64,000 nucleotides of DNA. It comes from DATGLG01 sp035294245. Lineage in GTDB: Bacteria > Pseudomonadota > Alphaproteobacteria > JACZXZ01. A program made the position numbers and the translations under genes. Positions 26,100 to 35,816 of this stretch are shown in pieces. The DNA lies in the NCBI GenBank assembly GCA_035294245.1, contig DATGLG010000004.1:124001-188000 (forward strand), read 5' to 3'. Numbering within the stretch: the first letter of the stretch is position 1; each line of letters opens with the position of its first letter. Under the pieces are notes generated by a model. The model was not told the DNA's origin. It worked only from the letters and a program-made list of their open reading frames with translations, and ran no database searches.

Positions 26100-28018
26100 T
26101 GCCGGCGCCAGCCTCGGCAGTCGCAGCGATCGCGACGGCGCGCCCCGTGCTGCGCCTCGTCATCGTCGGTCATGTGGATCACGGCAAGTCGACCCTTGTG
26201 GGTCGCTTATTGCATGAGACCGGCTCTCTGCCCGACGGCAAGGTCGCGGCGGTGGAAGCAATGTGCAAACGTCGCGGCATGCCGTTCGAGTGGGCCTTCG
26301 TTACCGACGCCTTTCAGGCGGAGCGGGATCAGGGGGTCACCATCGACGTCAGCCATATCCGTTTCCGCACCCCGGCCCGCGACTATCTTCTGCTCGATGC
26401 GCCTGGCCATCGCGAGTTCCTCAAGAACACGGTGACCGGCGCCGCTTCGAGCGACGCGGCCCTGCTCTTGATCGACGCCGCCGAAGGCATTCGCGAGCAG
26501 TCGCGCCGACACGGGCTGCTGCTCTCGCTCCTCGGCATCGGCCAGGTCGTCGTCGCGGTCAACAAGATGGATCTCGTCGGCTATGACCGGGCGCGCTTCG
26601 CTCGTCTCGAAGCCGATTACCGCGACTTCCTCGCCGGTCTCGGCATGATGCCCGCTGCAGTCGTGCCGGTTGCGGCGCGGAGCGGCGCCAATCTCGCGCG
26701 CCCCTCCGACGAGATGCCGTGGTATGCCGGCCCGACCCTGCTCGATGCGCTGGCGGCGCTCAAGCCGTCACCGTCGCCGGTCGAGCTGCCGCTCCGGTTT
26801 CCCGTGCAGGATGTCTACAAGTTTGATGAGCGCCGCATCATCGCCGGCCGCATCGAGAGCGGCGCTCTTGCCGTCGGCGACACGGTGCTCTTCTCACCTT
26901 CGAACAAAACGGCGCGCGTGAAGAGCATCGAGGCCTGGCCTGCCGCCGCGGCGCCGCGCGTGGCGCGGGCCGGCGAGTCGGTTGGCATCACGCTCGACGA
27001 GCAGCTTTTCGTCGAGCGCGGCGAGGTGATCAGCCATGTTGAGACCCCGCCCGTCGAAACCAACGTGTTCCGCGCGCGCATCTTCTGGCTGGGCGACCAC
27101 CCGCTGCGCATCGGCAGCCGCTACACGCTTAAGCTCAACACCCTGGCGGTTTCGGTGGAGGTGCAGGAGATCGAGCGCGTGATCGATCCCGCCGATCTCG
27201 CGACGAGCAAGGCAGATGTCGTGGAGCGCCACGGCGTCGCCGAGATCATCCTGCGCACGCGGGCGCTTCTCGCGCTCGATCCTTTCACCGACAATCCGCG
27301 CACCGGGCGCTTCGTGCTCGTCGAGGATCATCTCCCCGTCGGCGGTGGCGTGATCAGCATGGAGGGCTACCCCGATCAGCGCGAGCTCGTCACGGTACGC
27401 GCAACCAACCTGACCGCCGTCGCCCATCGCGTGAGCCAGGCGGTGCGCGAGGCGCGGGTGGGCCATCGCGGCGGCGTTCTCTGGTTCACCGGACTCTCGG
27501 GCGCCGGCAAATCGACCCTCGCCATGGAGGTCGAGCAGCGCCTCTTTGCGCGCGGATACAACGTGTATGTGCTCGACGGCGACAATCTGCGTCGCGGCCT
27601 CAACAGCAATCTCGGCTTCTCGGCCGAGGATCGCGCCGAGAATATCCGCCGCGTCGGCGAGGTGGCCGCGCTTTTCGCCGATGCCGGATTCGTTTGCATC
27701 ACGGCCTTCATCTCGCCCTATCGCAGCGACCGCGAGCGCGCCCGCCAGGCAGCACCCGGGAAGTTCCACGAGATCCACATCAATGCCGACCTCGCCGTGT
27801 GCGAGGCGCGTGATCCCAAGGGCCTCTATCGTCGCGCGCGTGCCGGCGACATCAAGGAGTTCACCGGCATCTCCGCACCTTACGAGCCGCCCGCGGCACC
27901 GGAGCTCGTCGTCGACACGGATCGTCGCGGCGTCGAGGAATGCGCGGCGCAGATCGTCGCCTATGTCGAGCGCAGCTTCGCGCTCGAGCGCGAAAGCAAT
28001 GGGCGGGGGTCGCAGTGA
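26099..28018 (+). CDS. cysNC: bifunctional sulfate adenylyltransferase subunit 1 / adenylylsulfate kinase
   Basis: 639 residues. The N-terminal two-thirds is an EF-Tu-like GTPase (GHVDHGKST 24-32, LLDAPGH, NKMD); the C-terminal third is APS kinase (P-loop GLSGAGKST 465-473, DGDNLRRGLNSNLGFS, ISPYRSDRE). It drives APS formation with GTP and phosphorylates APS to PAPS. CysN-CysC fusions are known (rhizobial NodQ). The start overlaps the cysD stop by one base. Confidence 0.95.
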   Translation: MPAPASAVAAIATARPVLRLVIVGHVDHGKSTLVGRLLHETGSLPDGKVAAVEAMCKRRGMPFEWAFVTDAFQAERDQGVTIDVSHIRFRTPARDYLLLDAPGHREFLKNTVTGAASSDAALLLIDAAEGIREQSRRHGLLLSLLGIGQVVVAVNKMDLVGYDRARFARLEADYRDFLAGLGMMPAAVVPVAARSGANLARPSDEMPWYAGPTLLDALAALKPSPSPVELPLRFPVQDVYKFDERRIIAGRIESGALAVGDTVLFSPSNKTARVKSIEAWPAAAAPRVARAGESVGITLDEQLFVERGEVISHVETPPVETNVFRARIFWLGDHPLRIGSRYTLKLNTLAVSVEVQEIERVIDPADLATSKADVVERHGVAEIILRTRALLALDPFTDNPRTGRFVLVEDHLPVGGGVISMEGYPDQRELVTVRATNLTAVAHRVSQAVREARVGHRGGVLWFTGLSGAGKSTLAMEVEQRLFARGYNVYVLDGDNLRRGLNSNLGFSAEDRAENIRRVGEVAALFADAGFVCITAFISPYRSDRERARQAAPGKFHEIHINADLAVCEARDPKGLYRRARAGDIKEFTGISAPYEPPAAPELVVDTDRRGVEECAAQIVAYVERSFALERESNGRGSQ

Positions 28019-28734
28019 TGACGAATGCCGCGCATGACGAGCAAGAGATGGCCGCGACCGTGCGCGGCAATCTCGAGCGCGTGCTCGCGCGCATCGAGGC
28101 TGCTGCACGGGCCGCGAACCGCGCCCCGCGCTCCGTCACCCTTGTCGCCGTGTCCAAGACACATCCCGTAGAACGGATACGGCCGGCGCTTGCCGCCGGC
28201 CACCGCATGTTCGGCGAGAACCGGGTGCAAGAGGCGAAGGCGAAATGGCCGCCGCTCAAAGCCGCTTTCCCAGATCTCGATCTCCATCTCATCGGACCTC
28301 TGCAGACGAACAAGGTGAGGGAGGCGGTCGCGCTCTTCGACGTCATCGAGACGGTCGACCGCCCCAAGCTCGCCGCCGCCTTGGCGCGGGAGATGGCGGT
28401 TCAAGGTCGCCGGCCCCGCTGCCTCGTGGAGGTGAATATCGGCGGCGAGCCGCAAAAGGCCGGGGTGGCGCCCGACGACGTTGCCGCCTTCGTCGCCGCC
28501 TGCCGCGAGGACTACAAGCTGCCTCTCGTCGGCCTGATGTGCATTCCGCCCCAGGGCGCGCCGGCCGAGCCGTTCTTTCGGCGCCTCGCCGAGCTCGCCA
28601 AGCGCTGCGGCTTGCCCCTCGTGAGCATGGGCATGAGTGAGGATTTCGAAATCGCCGTGCGTTGCGGGGCTACTCATGTGCGCATCGGCACCGCGATTTT
28701 CGGCGCGCGCGCCACAGCACCTCGCGCGTCGTAG
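28018..28734 (+). CDS. YggS/PLPBP family pyridoxal-phosphate protein
   Basis: 238 residues. The PLP-binding Lys is K47 in LVAVSKTHP; FGENRVQEA, HLIGPLQTNK and the C-terminal SMGMSEDFEIAV...VRIGTAIFG complete the family pattern. It is a non-enzymatic PLP homeostasis protein in characterised members. It begins one base inside the cysNC stop (TGATG), so it probably shares the transcript. Confidence 0.93.
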   Translation: MTNAAHDEQEMAATVRGNLERVLARIEAAARAANRAPRSVTLVAVSKTHPVERIRPALAAGHRMFGENRVQEAKAKWPPLKAAFPDLDLHLIGPLQTNKVREAVALFDVIETVDRPKLAAALAREMAVQGRRPRCLVEVNIGGEPQKAGVAPDDVAAFVAACREDYKLPLVGLMCIPPQGAPAEPFFRRLAELAKRCGLPLVSMGMSEDFEIAVRCGATHVRIGTAIFGARATAPRAS

Positions 28735-28821
28735 CGTTGCAGGCTCGCCTCTTGCGTGCGGGAATGGCGGTCATGCCTGGCGGCTGCAATACGCCCGATC
28801 CGTGGGTGCCGCCGACCCGTC

Positions 28822-29367
28822 TCATCCGCGAGATCGTGCTGCCGAGCCTCTTGTAAGCGCGTCCGCGCCGGGCGCGGGGACGACAACCCCGTCCTCCGGC
28901 CCGGCTTCCGCCAGCAGCGTCAGAAGATCGGGTAGGGCGAGGGCGAGGCAGCCTTCGGTCGGGCCGTAGTCGTCGCGCGCAACGTGAAGGAAGATAGCGC
29001 TGCCCCGCCCGGCAATGATGGGGGCGTCGTTGTAGCCCAGCACCACGACGACATCGTAAAGATGGTCATCCCGCCACAAGCGCTCATGGCTCGCAGGATA
29101 GGGTAGCCGGACCTGTTGGTTGTAGCGCGCATCCGTCGGGGCGTCGCACCAGCCATCGGCTCGGTCGATGCGGTCGACGGGAAGCCGAGTCGTCGGCCGG
29201 GCGAGGCGGTCGGGACGATAGAGAAGCCGCCGGAATGGATGACGGCCAACGGGGGTGGCCCCATCGCCCTCGCGCTTGGCGATGCTAAGTCCTCCGCGCC
29301 CGATGGCGCAGCGGAAGCTGCGTGTTTTCCAGACGAGATGGCCCTCGGCCGAGAGATGAGCGTCCAT
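28822..29367 (-). CDS. L,D-transpeptidase (YkuD) family protein
   Basis: 181 residues. The YkuD catalytic signature is visible as IFLHVA (H128) and GPTEGCLAL (nucleophile C140). No signal peptide is seen, which is common in this short COG3786-like subgroup. The family cross-links peptidoglycan or attaches proteins to it; this member's substrate is unknown. It converges with yggS, 87 bases apart. Confidence 0.85.
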   Translation of the reverse strand: MDAHLSAEGHLVWKTRSFRCAIGRGGLSIAKREGDGATPVGRHPFRRLLYRPDRLARPTTRLPVDRIDRADGWCDAPTDARYNQQVRLPYPASHERLWRDDHLYDVVVVLGYNDAPIIAGRGSAIFLHVARDDYGPTEGCLALALPDLLTLLAEAGPEDGVVVPAPGADALTRGSAARSRG

Positions 29368-29410
29368 GGCGACGTTATAGCCGCGGTCGCGGGGCGGCTG
29401 AAGCCGCCGC

Positions 29411-30397
29411 TCAGCTTCCGGTATCGACGATCGGCGGCGCCTGCGCGCGGAGCTTGGCTGCAGCCTGGTATTTGTCCAGGGCGTTCATCATGCGCAGGAC
29501 GAAATCGGACGGCACCTTGCCGCCGGCCGCGACTGGTGGCGCCGCGCTTTGCGGCGCCGGGCCGCCGCTCGCCGGAATGGGCGCGGGTGGCGCCGGCGTC
29601 GGAGGGACGGGCGGCGCACTCGCAATGGCCTCGCCGCCGCCCACCTCCCGGCCAAGCCAGGGCAGGCCGGCGATGAGCGTAGCGCCGGCGGGAAGTGTAT
29701 CCGACGGTTTCGCCGCAAGCGCCGGCGTCGTGCTGCCGTTGCCCGGCGACTTGTCTTTTTCGAACAGCGCGGCATAGACGTGGCCGCCGACATCTTTGCC
29801 GGTCGCCGCCGCGAATAGAGAATTGGCGAGGGAGGTCACGGCCCCGATCGGACCGCCGATCAACGTACCGCCAATGGCGCTGGCGACGGCACCGATCGAA
29901 TCGCCGGTCTCTTCGCGATAGATGCTCGAGACGATCGGGATGTATTGCAGCGGATTGAGGGACTGCAGCAGGCTGTGAAAGCTCAGCCCGTGGGTGCCCC
30001 AGAGAAATTTGTTGAGCTTGTCTCCGTCCCCGCTTTGCTGCTGCGCTGCAGCGATACTGAGCGAGGGGTCGACATAATTCGGCGGGGAGCTGGACGTGCC
30101 ACCGGCATAGAAGACGTCCGCATCCCCCATCCGATAATGGCTCCAGGGGGCCCCGGCCGATGCGGCAGACCGGTTACTGCCCGGCGCGGGTGCCGCGGCG
30201 GTGGATGACGGCTTGGCCGCAGCCGCGTCGGCGCTTGGGGCGTCGGTGCTCACTTCATGAGGCTCTGGCCCCGTGACCGCTTCAGGCAGCCGGAAGCCTG
30301 TGCCCGGACTCGGTGAAACACCGGCGCCGGCAGCCCGGGATGGGGCGCCGGGCATCGGCATCGGTCCCGGCGAGACGAGGGCAGGGGGTGTGGGCAT
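29411..30397 (-). CDS. hypothetical Pro/Ala-rich protein with glycine-zipper segment
   Basis: 328 residues, not recognised. The N-terminal 100 residues and the region after about 235 are low-complexity Pro/Ala/Ser. Between them is a folded-looking part: NPLQYIPIVSSIYREETGD and then a Gly-rich amphipathic stretch (IGGTLIGGPIGAVTSLANS), like a glycine zipper that may insert in or lie on membrane. No signal peptide is seen. The start at 30397 has AAGGA 7 bases upstream; an ATG at 30442 is also in frame. Confidence 0.7.
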   Translation of the reverse strand: MPTPPALVSPGPMPMPGAPSRAAGAGVSPSPGTGFRLPEAVTGPEPHEVSTDAPSADAAAAKPSSTAAAPAPGSNRSAASAGAPWSHYRMGDADVFYAGGTSSSPPNYVDPSLSIAAAQQQSGDGDKLNKFLWGTHGLSFHSLLQSLNPLQYIPIVSSIYREETGDSIGAVASAIGGTLIGGPIGAVTSLANSLFAAATGKDVGGHVYAALFEKDKSPGNGSTTPALAAKPSDTLPAGATLIAGLPWLGREVGGGEAIASAPPVPPTPAPPAPIPASGGPAPQSAAPPVAAGGKVPSDFVLRMMNALDKYQAAAKLRAQAPPIVDTGS

Positions 30398-30608
30398 CCG
30401 ACCATCCTTTGGCTCCCGTTCTCTACGCAAGCCCGATGCCAATGAAAATCGATCGTTGAATCAATCTCTTGCCTGTGAAAGGGTGGACGGGGGAAAGATA
30501 GCCGGCAAGATTTGCCGGGGCTTGTCTGCCGGGTCCTCGGGATCGCCTGGCCTCTAGTTCGGGGACGGGCCGGGTCGAGGCGGCGCCAATTTTTGCGGGG
30601 AGCATGCG

Positions 30609-31472
30609 ATGCCCGTGTATCGGAGCTACGACCAGGCTGCGCTCGATGCGCAATACGACAACGGGCGGGCCACCCCCGACCATCCGCGCTGGACCGATGC
30701 CTGGCCGCCGGCGAGCGCTGCGGCGCGCGCGCAGCTCGGTGGGCGACTCAACCTCGCTTATGGCACGGGGGCGCGGCAGACCCTGGATTTTTTCCCGGCA
30801 CCCGCCCCGGATGCCCCGATCCTGATCTTCATCCATGGCGGCTATTGGCGGGCCCGCGACAAAAGCGATTTCACCTTCGTCGCCCCGGCTTACGTGACGA
30901 AAGGGGCGGCGGTAGTGATGGCGGGCTATCCCCTGGCTCCCGCTGTCACCATGGATGAGATCGTCGCGAGCTTGCGCAGCGCCGTCACCTGGGTCTTTCA
31001 CAATGCCCGCTCCTTCGGCGCCGATCCCGGCCGCATCCACATTGCCGGCCATTCGGCAGGCGGCCACCTTGCCGCGATGATGCTGTCAACCGATTGGAAG
31101 GCACATGGCCTGCCTGCCGATCTGGTCAAGGGCGCCTGCGGGATCAGCGGTCTTTACGATCTAGAGCCGATCCAGCTTTGCTTTTTGAATCAAGACCTTC
31201 GCATGACCCCGGCAACCGCCCGCGCGAACAGCCCGCTGCATCTCGTGCCGGCCGTGGCGGGGCCGCTCATCTTGGCCGTCGGCGGCAAGGAGACCGACGA
31301 GTTGCGGCGGCAGCAGCAGGCCTATGCCGATGCGTGGCGTGGTGCGGGCCTGCCGCTGACCATCGTGCCGCTGCCGGATGACCAGCATTTCTCCATTCTC
31401 GACAGCTTCTGTGACCCCGCCAATCCCTTGTTTCAGGCGGTGTGGCGACAAATATCGGGAAGCGCTCGATAG
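30609..31472 (+). CDS. alpha/beta hydrolase, kynurenine formamidase-like
   Basis: 287 residues. The oxyanion motif is HGGYW (76-80), the nucleophile elbow GHSAGGH (S149), and the His is in DDQHFSI near the C-terminus. This is the HGG hydrolase group that includes arylformamidase and esterases. No tryptophan-catabolism genes are adjacent, so the substrate is not assigned. Confidence 0.85.
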   Translation: MPVYRSYDQAALDAQYDNGRATPDHPRWTDAWPPASAAARAQLGGRLNLAYGTGARQTLDFFPAPAPDAPILIFIHGGYWRARDKSDFTFVAPAYVTKGAAVVMAGYPLAPAVTMDEIVASLRSAVTWVFHNARSFGADPGRIHIAGHSAGGHLAAMMLSTDWKAHGLPADLVKGACGISGLYDLEPIQLCFLNQDLRMTPATARANSPLHLVPAVAGPLILAVGGKETDELRRQQQAYADAWRGAGLPLTIVPLPDDQHFSILDSFCDPANPLFQAVWRQISGSAR

Positions 31473-31555
31473 GGTGAGGCCGGCGGAGCGCTGTAGAACG
31501 GCCGGTCGAATAGGGATATTCTCGCCGCGACGGAACCACGAAGCGTCGAGATACC

Positions 31556-32287
31556 ATGATCGAGCACGGTGCGGCAGCGATCTCGGAGCGTCGATTGAAC
31601 ACCGCGGGGAAAAAGGTCCTCATCGTCGACGACGATCAGGCGCTGCGGCAATCCTTGCGCGAGCAACTTCAGCTCCATGAGGAGTTCCAGACCGACGAGG
31701 CGGAGATTGGTGCCAGGGCGCTGGAAAAGGCCCGCGCAGAGCACTTCGATGCAATTCTTCTCGACGTCGGCCTCCCGGACATCGATGGACGCGAGGTCTG
31801 CCGGCTGCTGCGCCGCGACGGCTTCAAATCGCCGATCATCATGCTGACAGGGGCCATCACCGATTCGGACACCATTCTCGGCCTCGACGCCGGCGCCAAT
31901 GATTACGTAACCAAGCCCTTCCGCCTCGGCGTGCTGCTCGCCCGGCTGCGCGCCCAGCTCCGCCAGCACGAGCAAAGCGAGGATGCCGTCTTCACCATCG
32001 GCCCTTACACTTTTCGCCCGGCCGCCAAGCTCCTCCTCGAGACCGGCACCAACAAGAAGGTGCGCCTGACCGAGAAGGAGGCCGCGATCCTCAAATACCT
32101 TTATCGCGCCGGCGAGCGCGTGGTCGGGCGCGAGGTCCTGCTCAATGAGGTCTGGGGCTATAATGCCGGCGTGACCACGCACACGCTCGAGACCCACGTC
32201 TACCGTCTGCGCCAGAAGATCGAAAGCGATCCTTCGAAGGCCGAGATACTCGTCACCGAGCCGGGGGGGTATCGTCTCATTCCGTGA
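31556..32287 (+). CDS. OmpR/PhoB-family response regulator
   Basis: 243 residues. Receiver domain: acidic pair D25/D26, phospho-acceptor D70 (LLDVGLPD), T98 and K120 (TKPF). The C-terminal winged helix is of OmpR type (LTEKEAAILKYLYRAGERVVGREVLLNEVWGY...LRQKIE). No histidine kinase is adjacent, so it is an orphan here; partner and targets unknown. Confidence 0.93.
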   Translation: MIEHGAAAISERRLNTAGKKVLIVDDDQALRQSLREQLQLHEEFQTDEAEIGARALEKARAEHFDAILLDVGLPDIDGREVCRLLRRDGFKSPIIMLTGAITDSDTILGLDAGANDYVTKPFRLGVLLARLRAQLRQHEQSEDAVFTIGPYTFRPAAKLLLETGTNKKVRLTEKEAAILKYLYRAGERVVGREVLLNEVWGYNAGVTTHTLETHVYRLRQKIESDPSKAEILVTEPGGYRLIP

Positions 32288-32354
32288 CGGCCGTCACTGC
32301 CGGGGCGGCACTGAATCTCCTACGACCTGCTTCGATGCCGCAGGAGGGATCGCG

Positions 32355-33191
32355 TTGGATCGTGCGGGCAAGCTCACGCTGAAATTTTGGGGCGTACGCG
32401 GCTCGATCGCCTGCCCGGGGCCGGACTATGTGCGCTATGGCGGCAATACCTCCTGCCTCGAGGTGCGTTGTGGCGAGCATCTCCTGATCCTCGATGCCGG
32501 CACCGGCTTGCGCATGCTCGGCCGCAGCCTCGATGCCGAGCGGCCGGTGGTCGACGCCGATCTGTTTCTCACCCACACGCATTTCGATCACGTCGCCGGG
32601 CTGCCTTTCTTCAGCTCCGCGTTCAAGCCGACAAATCATTTTCGCTTCTGGGCGGGGCACCTCCTACCCCAGCATCGCGTCCGCGACGTGCTCTGCGACA
32701 TGATGACTCCGCCGCTCTTCCCCGTTCCTCTCGAGATCCTGAAGGCGGACATCACTTATATCGATTTCAAGGTCCGCGAAGTTCTGGAGCCGCGGCCGGG
32801 CGTGGTGATCCGAACCGCACCCCTCAACCACCCGAACGGCGCGACCGGCTATCGTATCGAATATGCCGGGCGTTCGCTCTGCTACGTGACCGATACCGAG
32901 CATGTCATCGGCAAGACCGACGAGAACATCGTCGAGCTCGTGCGCGACAGCGATATTTTTGTCTACGACAGCACCTATACCGACGCAGAGTTCTCGCGCT
33001 TCGCCGGATGGGGCCATTCGACTTGGGAGGAAGGCGTAAGGCTCGCCGATCGCGCCGGCGCCAAGACTCTCGTTATCTTCCATCACGATCCGAGCCATGA
33101 CGACGCCTTCATGGATCGGGTTGCGGAAGCCGCTCAGAAGGCGCGCCCCGGAACGCTCGTTGCGCGCGAGGGCATGGCACTCGAGCCTTAG
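32355..33191 (+). CDS. metallo-beta-lactamase-fold hydrolase
   Basis: 278 residues. The metal motif is HTHFDH (H74, H76, D78, H79), with further ligands in APLNHP, VTDTEH and FHHDPSHDD. It starts WGVRGSIACPGPDYVRYGGNTSCLEV, a COG1235-like pattern shared with phosphodiesterases such as PhnP. The start is TTG at 32355, with a perfect AGGAGG 7 bases upstream. It is followed 60 bases later by a cyclase, so a cyclic-nucleotide phosphodiesterase role is possible but unproven. Confidence 0.86.
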   Translation: MDRAGKLTLKFWGVRGSIACPGPDYVRYGGNTSCLEVRCGEHLLILDAGTGLRMLGRSLDAERPVVDADLFLTHTHFDHVAGLPFFSSAFKPTNHFRFWAGHLLPQHRVRDVLCDMMTPPLFPVPLEILKADITYIDFKVREVLEPRPGVVIRTAPLNHPNGATGYRIEYAGRSLCYVTDTEHVIGKTDENIVELVRDSDIFVYDSTYTDAEFSRFAGWGHSTWEEGVRLADRAGAKTLVIFHHDPSHDDAFMDRVAEAAQKARPGTLVAREGMALEP

Positions 33192-33251
33192 AATCGCGCT
33201 CGGAGGCCGGCGGAGCGAGGACGGGTGCCGGAAAGGAGAGGAGGCGTCGCT

Positions 33252-34613
33252 TTGCAGTGGCTCAGCGAAATCCTCGGCGGCGGGACGGCCAGCGCGCCCG
33301 TGCCGGATGCGACGCTGCCCGAGCGCGTTCGCGCGGCGATTCGCAGCCAGCAGGACCGCAGCGAGATCCTGATCGGCTGGATCCAGCTCGCGGTCGTCCT
33401 CACCTTCGGCACGCTCTACGCCGTCTCTCCCAAAACCTTCATGATGAACGTGAAGATCCAGCCGGTCCCCTGGGCCCTCGGCGCCTATTTCTTCTTCACG
33501 GTGCTTCGCCTGGGGCTCGCCTATCGATGGCGGCTCCCCGCCTGGTTTCTTATCCTCTCGATCGTCATCGATATCGGCCTCCTCTACGGCTTGATGTGGA
33601 GCTTCCACCTGCAATATCGCCAGCCGGCCTCCTTCATCCTCAAGGAGCCGACCCTGCTCTACGTCTTCATCTTCATCGCATTGCGCGCGCTCCGTTTCGA
33701 GGCGCGCTATGTGCTGATCGCGGGCGGGGTCGCCGCGGCCGGCTGGCTTCTCATGGTCCTCTACGTGGTCACGGACGTGAAGGGAGACCCGATGATCACG
33801 CACAATTACGTGGAGTATCTCACCTCCAACAGCGTCCTCGTCGGCGCCGAGTTCGACAAGGTGGTCTCGATCCTGACGGTGACCATCGTCGTCGCCGTCG
33901 CGCTCGCCCGCGCGCGGCGCCTCCTCGTGCGGGCCGTGGCGGAAGGGACGGCTGCGCGGGAGCTTTCCCGCTTCTTCGCACCGGAGGTGGCGCGCAGCAT
34001 CACGCGCGCCGAGCAGCAGGTGCGGCCAGGTCAGGGCGTCATCCGCGACGCCGCGATCATGAACGTGGACATCCGGGGCTTCACGGGCCTCGCCGCGGAG
34101 GTCTCCGCCGACGAGCTCATGAAGCTCCTCAACGAGTACCAGTCTCGCCTCGTCCCGTTGATCCGCGACCATAATGGCTCCATCGACAAGTTCCTCGGCG
34201 ACGGCATCCTCGCGAGCTTCGGCGCGGTGCGGCCGTCGGCGAGCTGCGCCGCGGATGCGCTGCGCGCGGTCGAAGCGGTCATGGCTGCGGCGGAGGCCTG
34301 GAGTGTGGAGCGGCGCGCGGCCGGCGCGACGCCGCTCAGCATCAACGCTGCGGTGGCGACGGGGCGCATCATCCATGGCGCCGTCGGTGACGCCTCGCGG
34401 CTGGAATACACCGTTATTGGCGATGCGGTGAATCTTTCCGCCAAGCTCGAGAAGCATGCGAAGGTCGAGAAGGTGCGCGCCTTGGCGACGCGCGAGGCCT
34501 ACGAGGCGGCGCTGGCTCAGGGTTTGGCGCCGGCCGCCCCCTGCGAGCACCGTGCCGGCCGAGCGGTTGCAGGTGTCGAGCTCCCCCTGGACCTCGTGGT
34601 GCTGGCGCCTTGA
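33252..34613 (+). CDS. membrane-bound class III adenylate/guanylate cyclase
   Basis: 453 residues. About six N-terminal transmembrane helices (roughly 40-225) precede a class III catalytic domain: metal Asp D273 (NVDIRGFTG) and D317 (KFLGDGILASFG), base-contact K313, and TVIGDAVNLSAKLE with Asn for the transition state. Arg is replaced by Lys in the final motif, as seen in other proteobacterial cyclases. The start is TTG 33252, with AGGAGG 7 bases upstream, the same arrangement as the preceding gene; a GTG at 33225 is less likely. Confidence 0.9.
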   Translation: MQWLSEILGGGTASAPVPDATLPERVRAAIRSQQDRSEILIGWIQLAVVLTFGTLYAVSPKTFMMNVKIQPVPWALGAYFFFTVLRLGLAYRWRLPAWFLILSIVIDIGLLYGLMWSFHLQYRQPASFILKEPTLLYVFIFIALRALRFEARYVLIAGGVAAAGWLLMVLYVVTDVKGDPMITHNYVEYLTSNSVLVGAEFDKVVSILTVTIVVAVALARARRLLVRAVAEGTAARELSRFFAPEVARSITRAEQQVRPGQGVIRDAAIMNVDIRGFTGLAAEVSADELMKLLNEYQSRLVPLIRDHNGSIDKFLGDGILASFGAVRPSASCAADALRAVEAVMAAAEAWSVERRAAGATPLSINAAVATGRIIHGAVGDASRLEYTVIGDAVNLSAKLEKHAKVEKVRALATREAYEAALAQGLAPAAPCEHRAGRAVAGVELPLDLVVLAP

Positions 34614-34634
34614 GGGAGGCCGCTGCTGGCCGGC

Positions 34635-35816
34635 TCAGTGATAGGGGTCGGCCGCGTCGCGCAAGCCGTCCCCGAGGAAATTGAAGGCGAGCACGGTCAG
34701 GATCACCGGCACCACCGGCAGCATGATCCAAGGATAGACAACGACGGCGTTGACGTTCTGCGCCTCGTTGAGGAGCACGCCCCAGCTCGTGATTGGCGGC
34801 CGCAATCCCAGCCCAAGGAAGCTCAGCGCCGTCTCGCCGAGGATCATGTTCGGGATCGAGAGCGTCGCCGAGGCGATAAGGTGGCTCATGAAGCTCGGCA
34901 GCAAATGCCGAGCGATGATGCGCCGCGGCTTGGCGCCCATGAGGATCGCGGCGGTGCAGAAATCCTCTTCCCGCAAGGCGAGAAGCTTCGAACGTACGGC
35001 CCGCCCCAGCCCCGTCCAGTCGATCAGCCCGAGGATGATGGTGATGCCGAAATAGATGATCAGGGGGCTCCAGCGCACCGGCAGCACCGCCGAGAGCGCC
35101 ATCCAGAGCGGCAGCTCCGGAAAGGAGCGGATCACCTCGATGAGTCGCTGGATCAGGCTATCGACCCAGCCGCCGTAATAGCCCGCGAGCCCGCCGAGGG
35201 TCATGCCCAGCACGAAGCTGATGGAGATGCCGATCAGCCCGATGGTGAGCGAGATCCGCGCCCCATAGATGATGCGCGAGAGCATGTCGCGTCCCAGCCG
35301 GTCGGTCCCCAAGAGGAAGAGCGTGCCGCCCTCGGCCGGGCAGATGAGGTGAAAGCGCGCCTCGAAGAGATTCCAGAACCGGTAGGGGTCACCCGAGCAG
35401 AAGAAGCGGATGGGCTCGACCTCGTTGTGATCGGGCGTGTAGACCCAGCGCAGCGTCTCCATGTCGAGCGACGTGCGCAGCCCGTAGACGAAGGGGCCGA
35501 CGAAATGCCCGTTGTGGAAGAGATGGACCGCCTGGGGCGGCGCATAGAGGAAGTCCGTGTTTCGTGTCTGCAGCTCGTAGGGGGCCAAGACCTCGCTGAC
35601 GAGGATCGACGCATACATCAGGATAAGGAAGATCCCCGAGGCCACGGCGACGCGATGGCGGCGAAACTTCCACCACATGAGGCGCCACTGGCCGGCGAGA
35701 TAATAGCGCTCCTGCCCCGCTGCCATCGCCTCGACGGCGTAGGGGTCGAACGGCGCCTCGGAAACGTAATGCGGAAGCCGCGGGCCTTCGAGCCTGTCCT
35801 GGGTCTCGACGCTCAT
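34635..35816 (-). CDS. peptide ABC transporter permease, YejE/OppC type
   Basis: 393 residues. A first membrane helix (VAVASGIFLILMYASILVSE), a large periplasmic segment, then the binding-protein-dependent permease domain with five helices and the EAA loop (AILMGAKPRRIIARHLLPS). The N-terminal extension RHRVAVAS and the FGTDRLGRD-like LLGTDRLGRD are OppC/DppC/YejE hallmarks. Last gene of the long minus-strand operon; ATGA overlap with the partner permease. Confidence 0.92.
   Translation of the reverse strand: MSVETQDRLEGPRLPHYVSEAPFDPYAVEAMAAGQERYYLAGQWRLMWWKFRRHRVAVASGIFLILMYASILVSEVLAPYELQTRNTDFLYAPPQAVHLFHNGHFVGPFVYGLRTSLDMETLRWVYTPDHNEVEPIRFFCSGDPYRFWNLFEARFHLICPAEGGTLFLLGTDRLGRDMLSRIIYGARISLTIGLIGISISFVLGMTLGGLAGYYGGWVDSLIQRLIEVIRSFPELPLWMALSAVLPVRWSPLIIYFGITIILGLIDWTGLGRAVRSKLLALREEDFCTAAILMGAKPRRIIARHLLPSFMSHLIASATLSIPNMILGETALSFLGLGLRPPITSWGVLLNEAQNVNAVVVYPWIMLPVVPVILTVLAFNFLGDGLRDAADPYH

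Noticed and set aside
28662..28856. 64-codon plus-strand ORF after yggS ending in IREIVLPSLL
   Set aside because: Overlaps the ends of two supported genes, has no ribosome site and no similarity I recognise.
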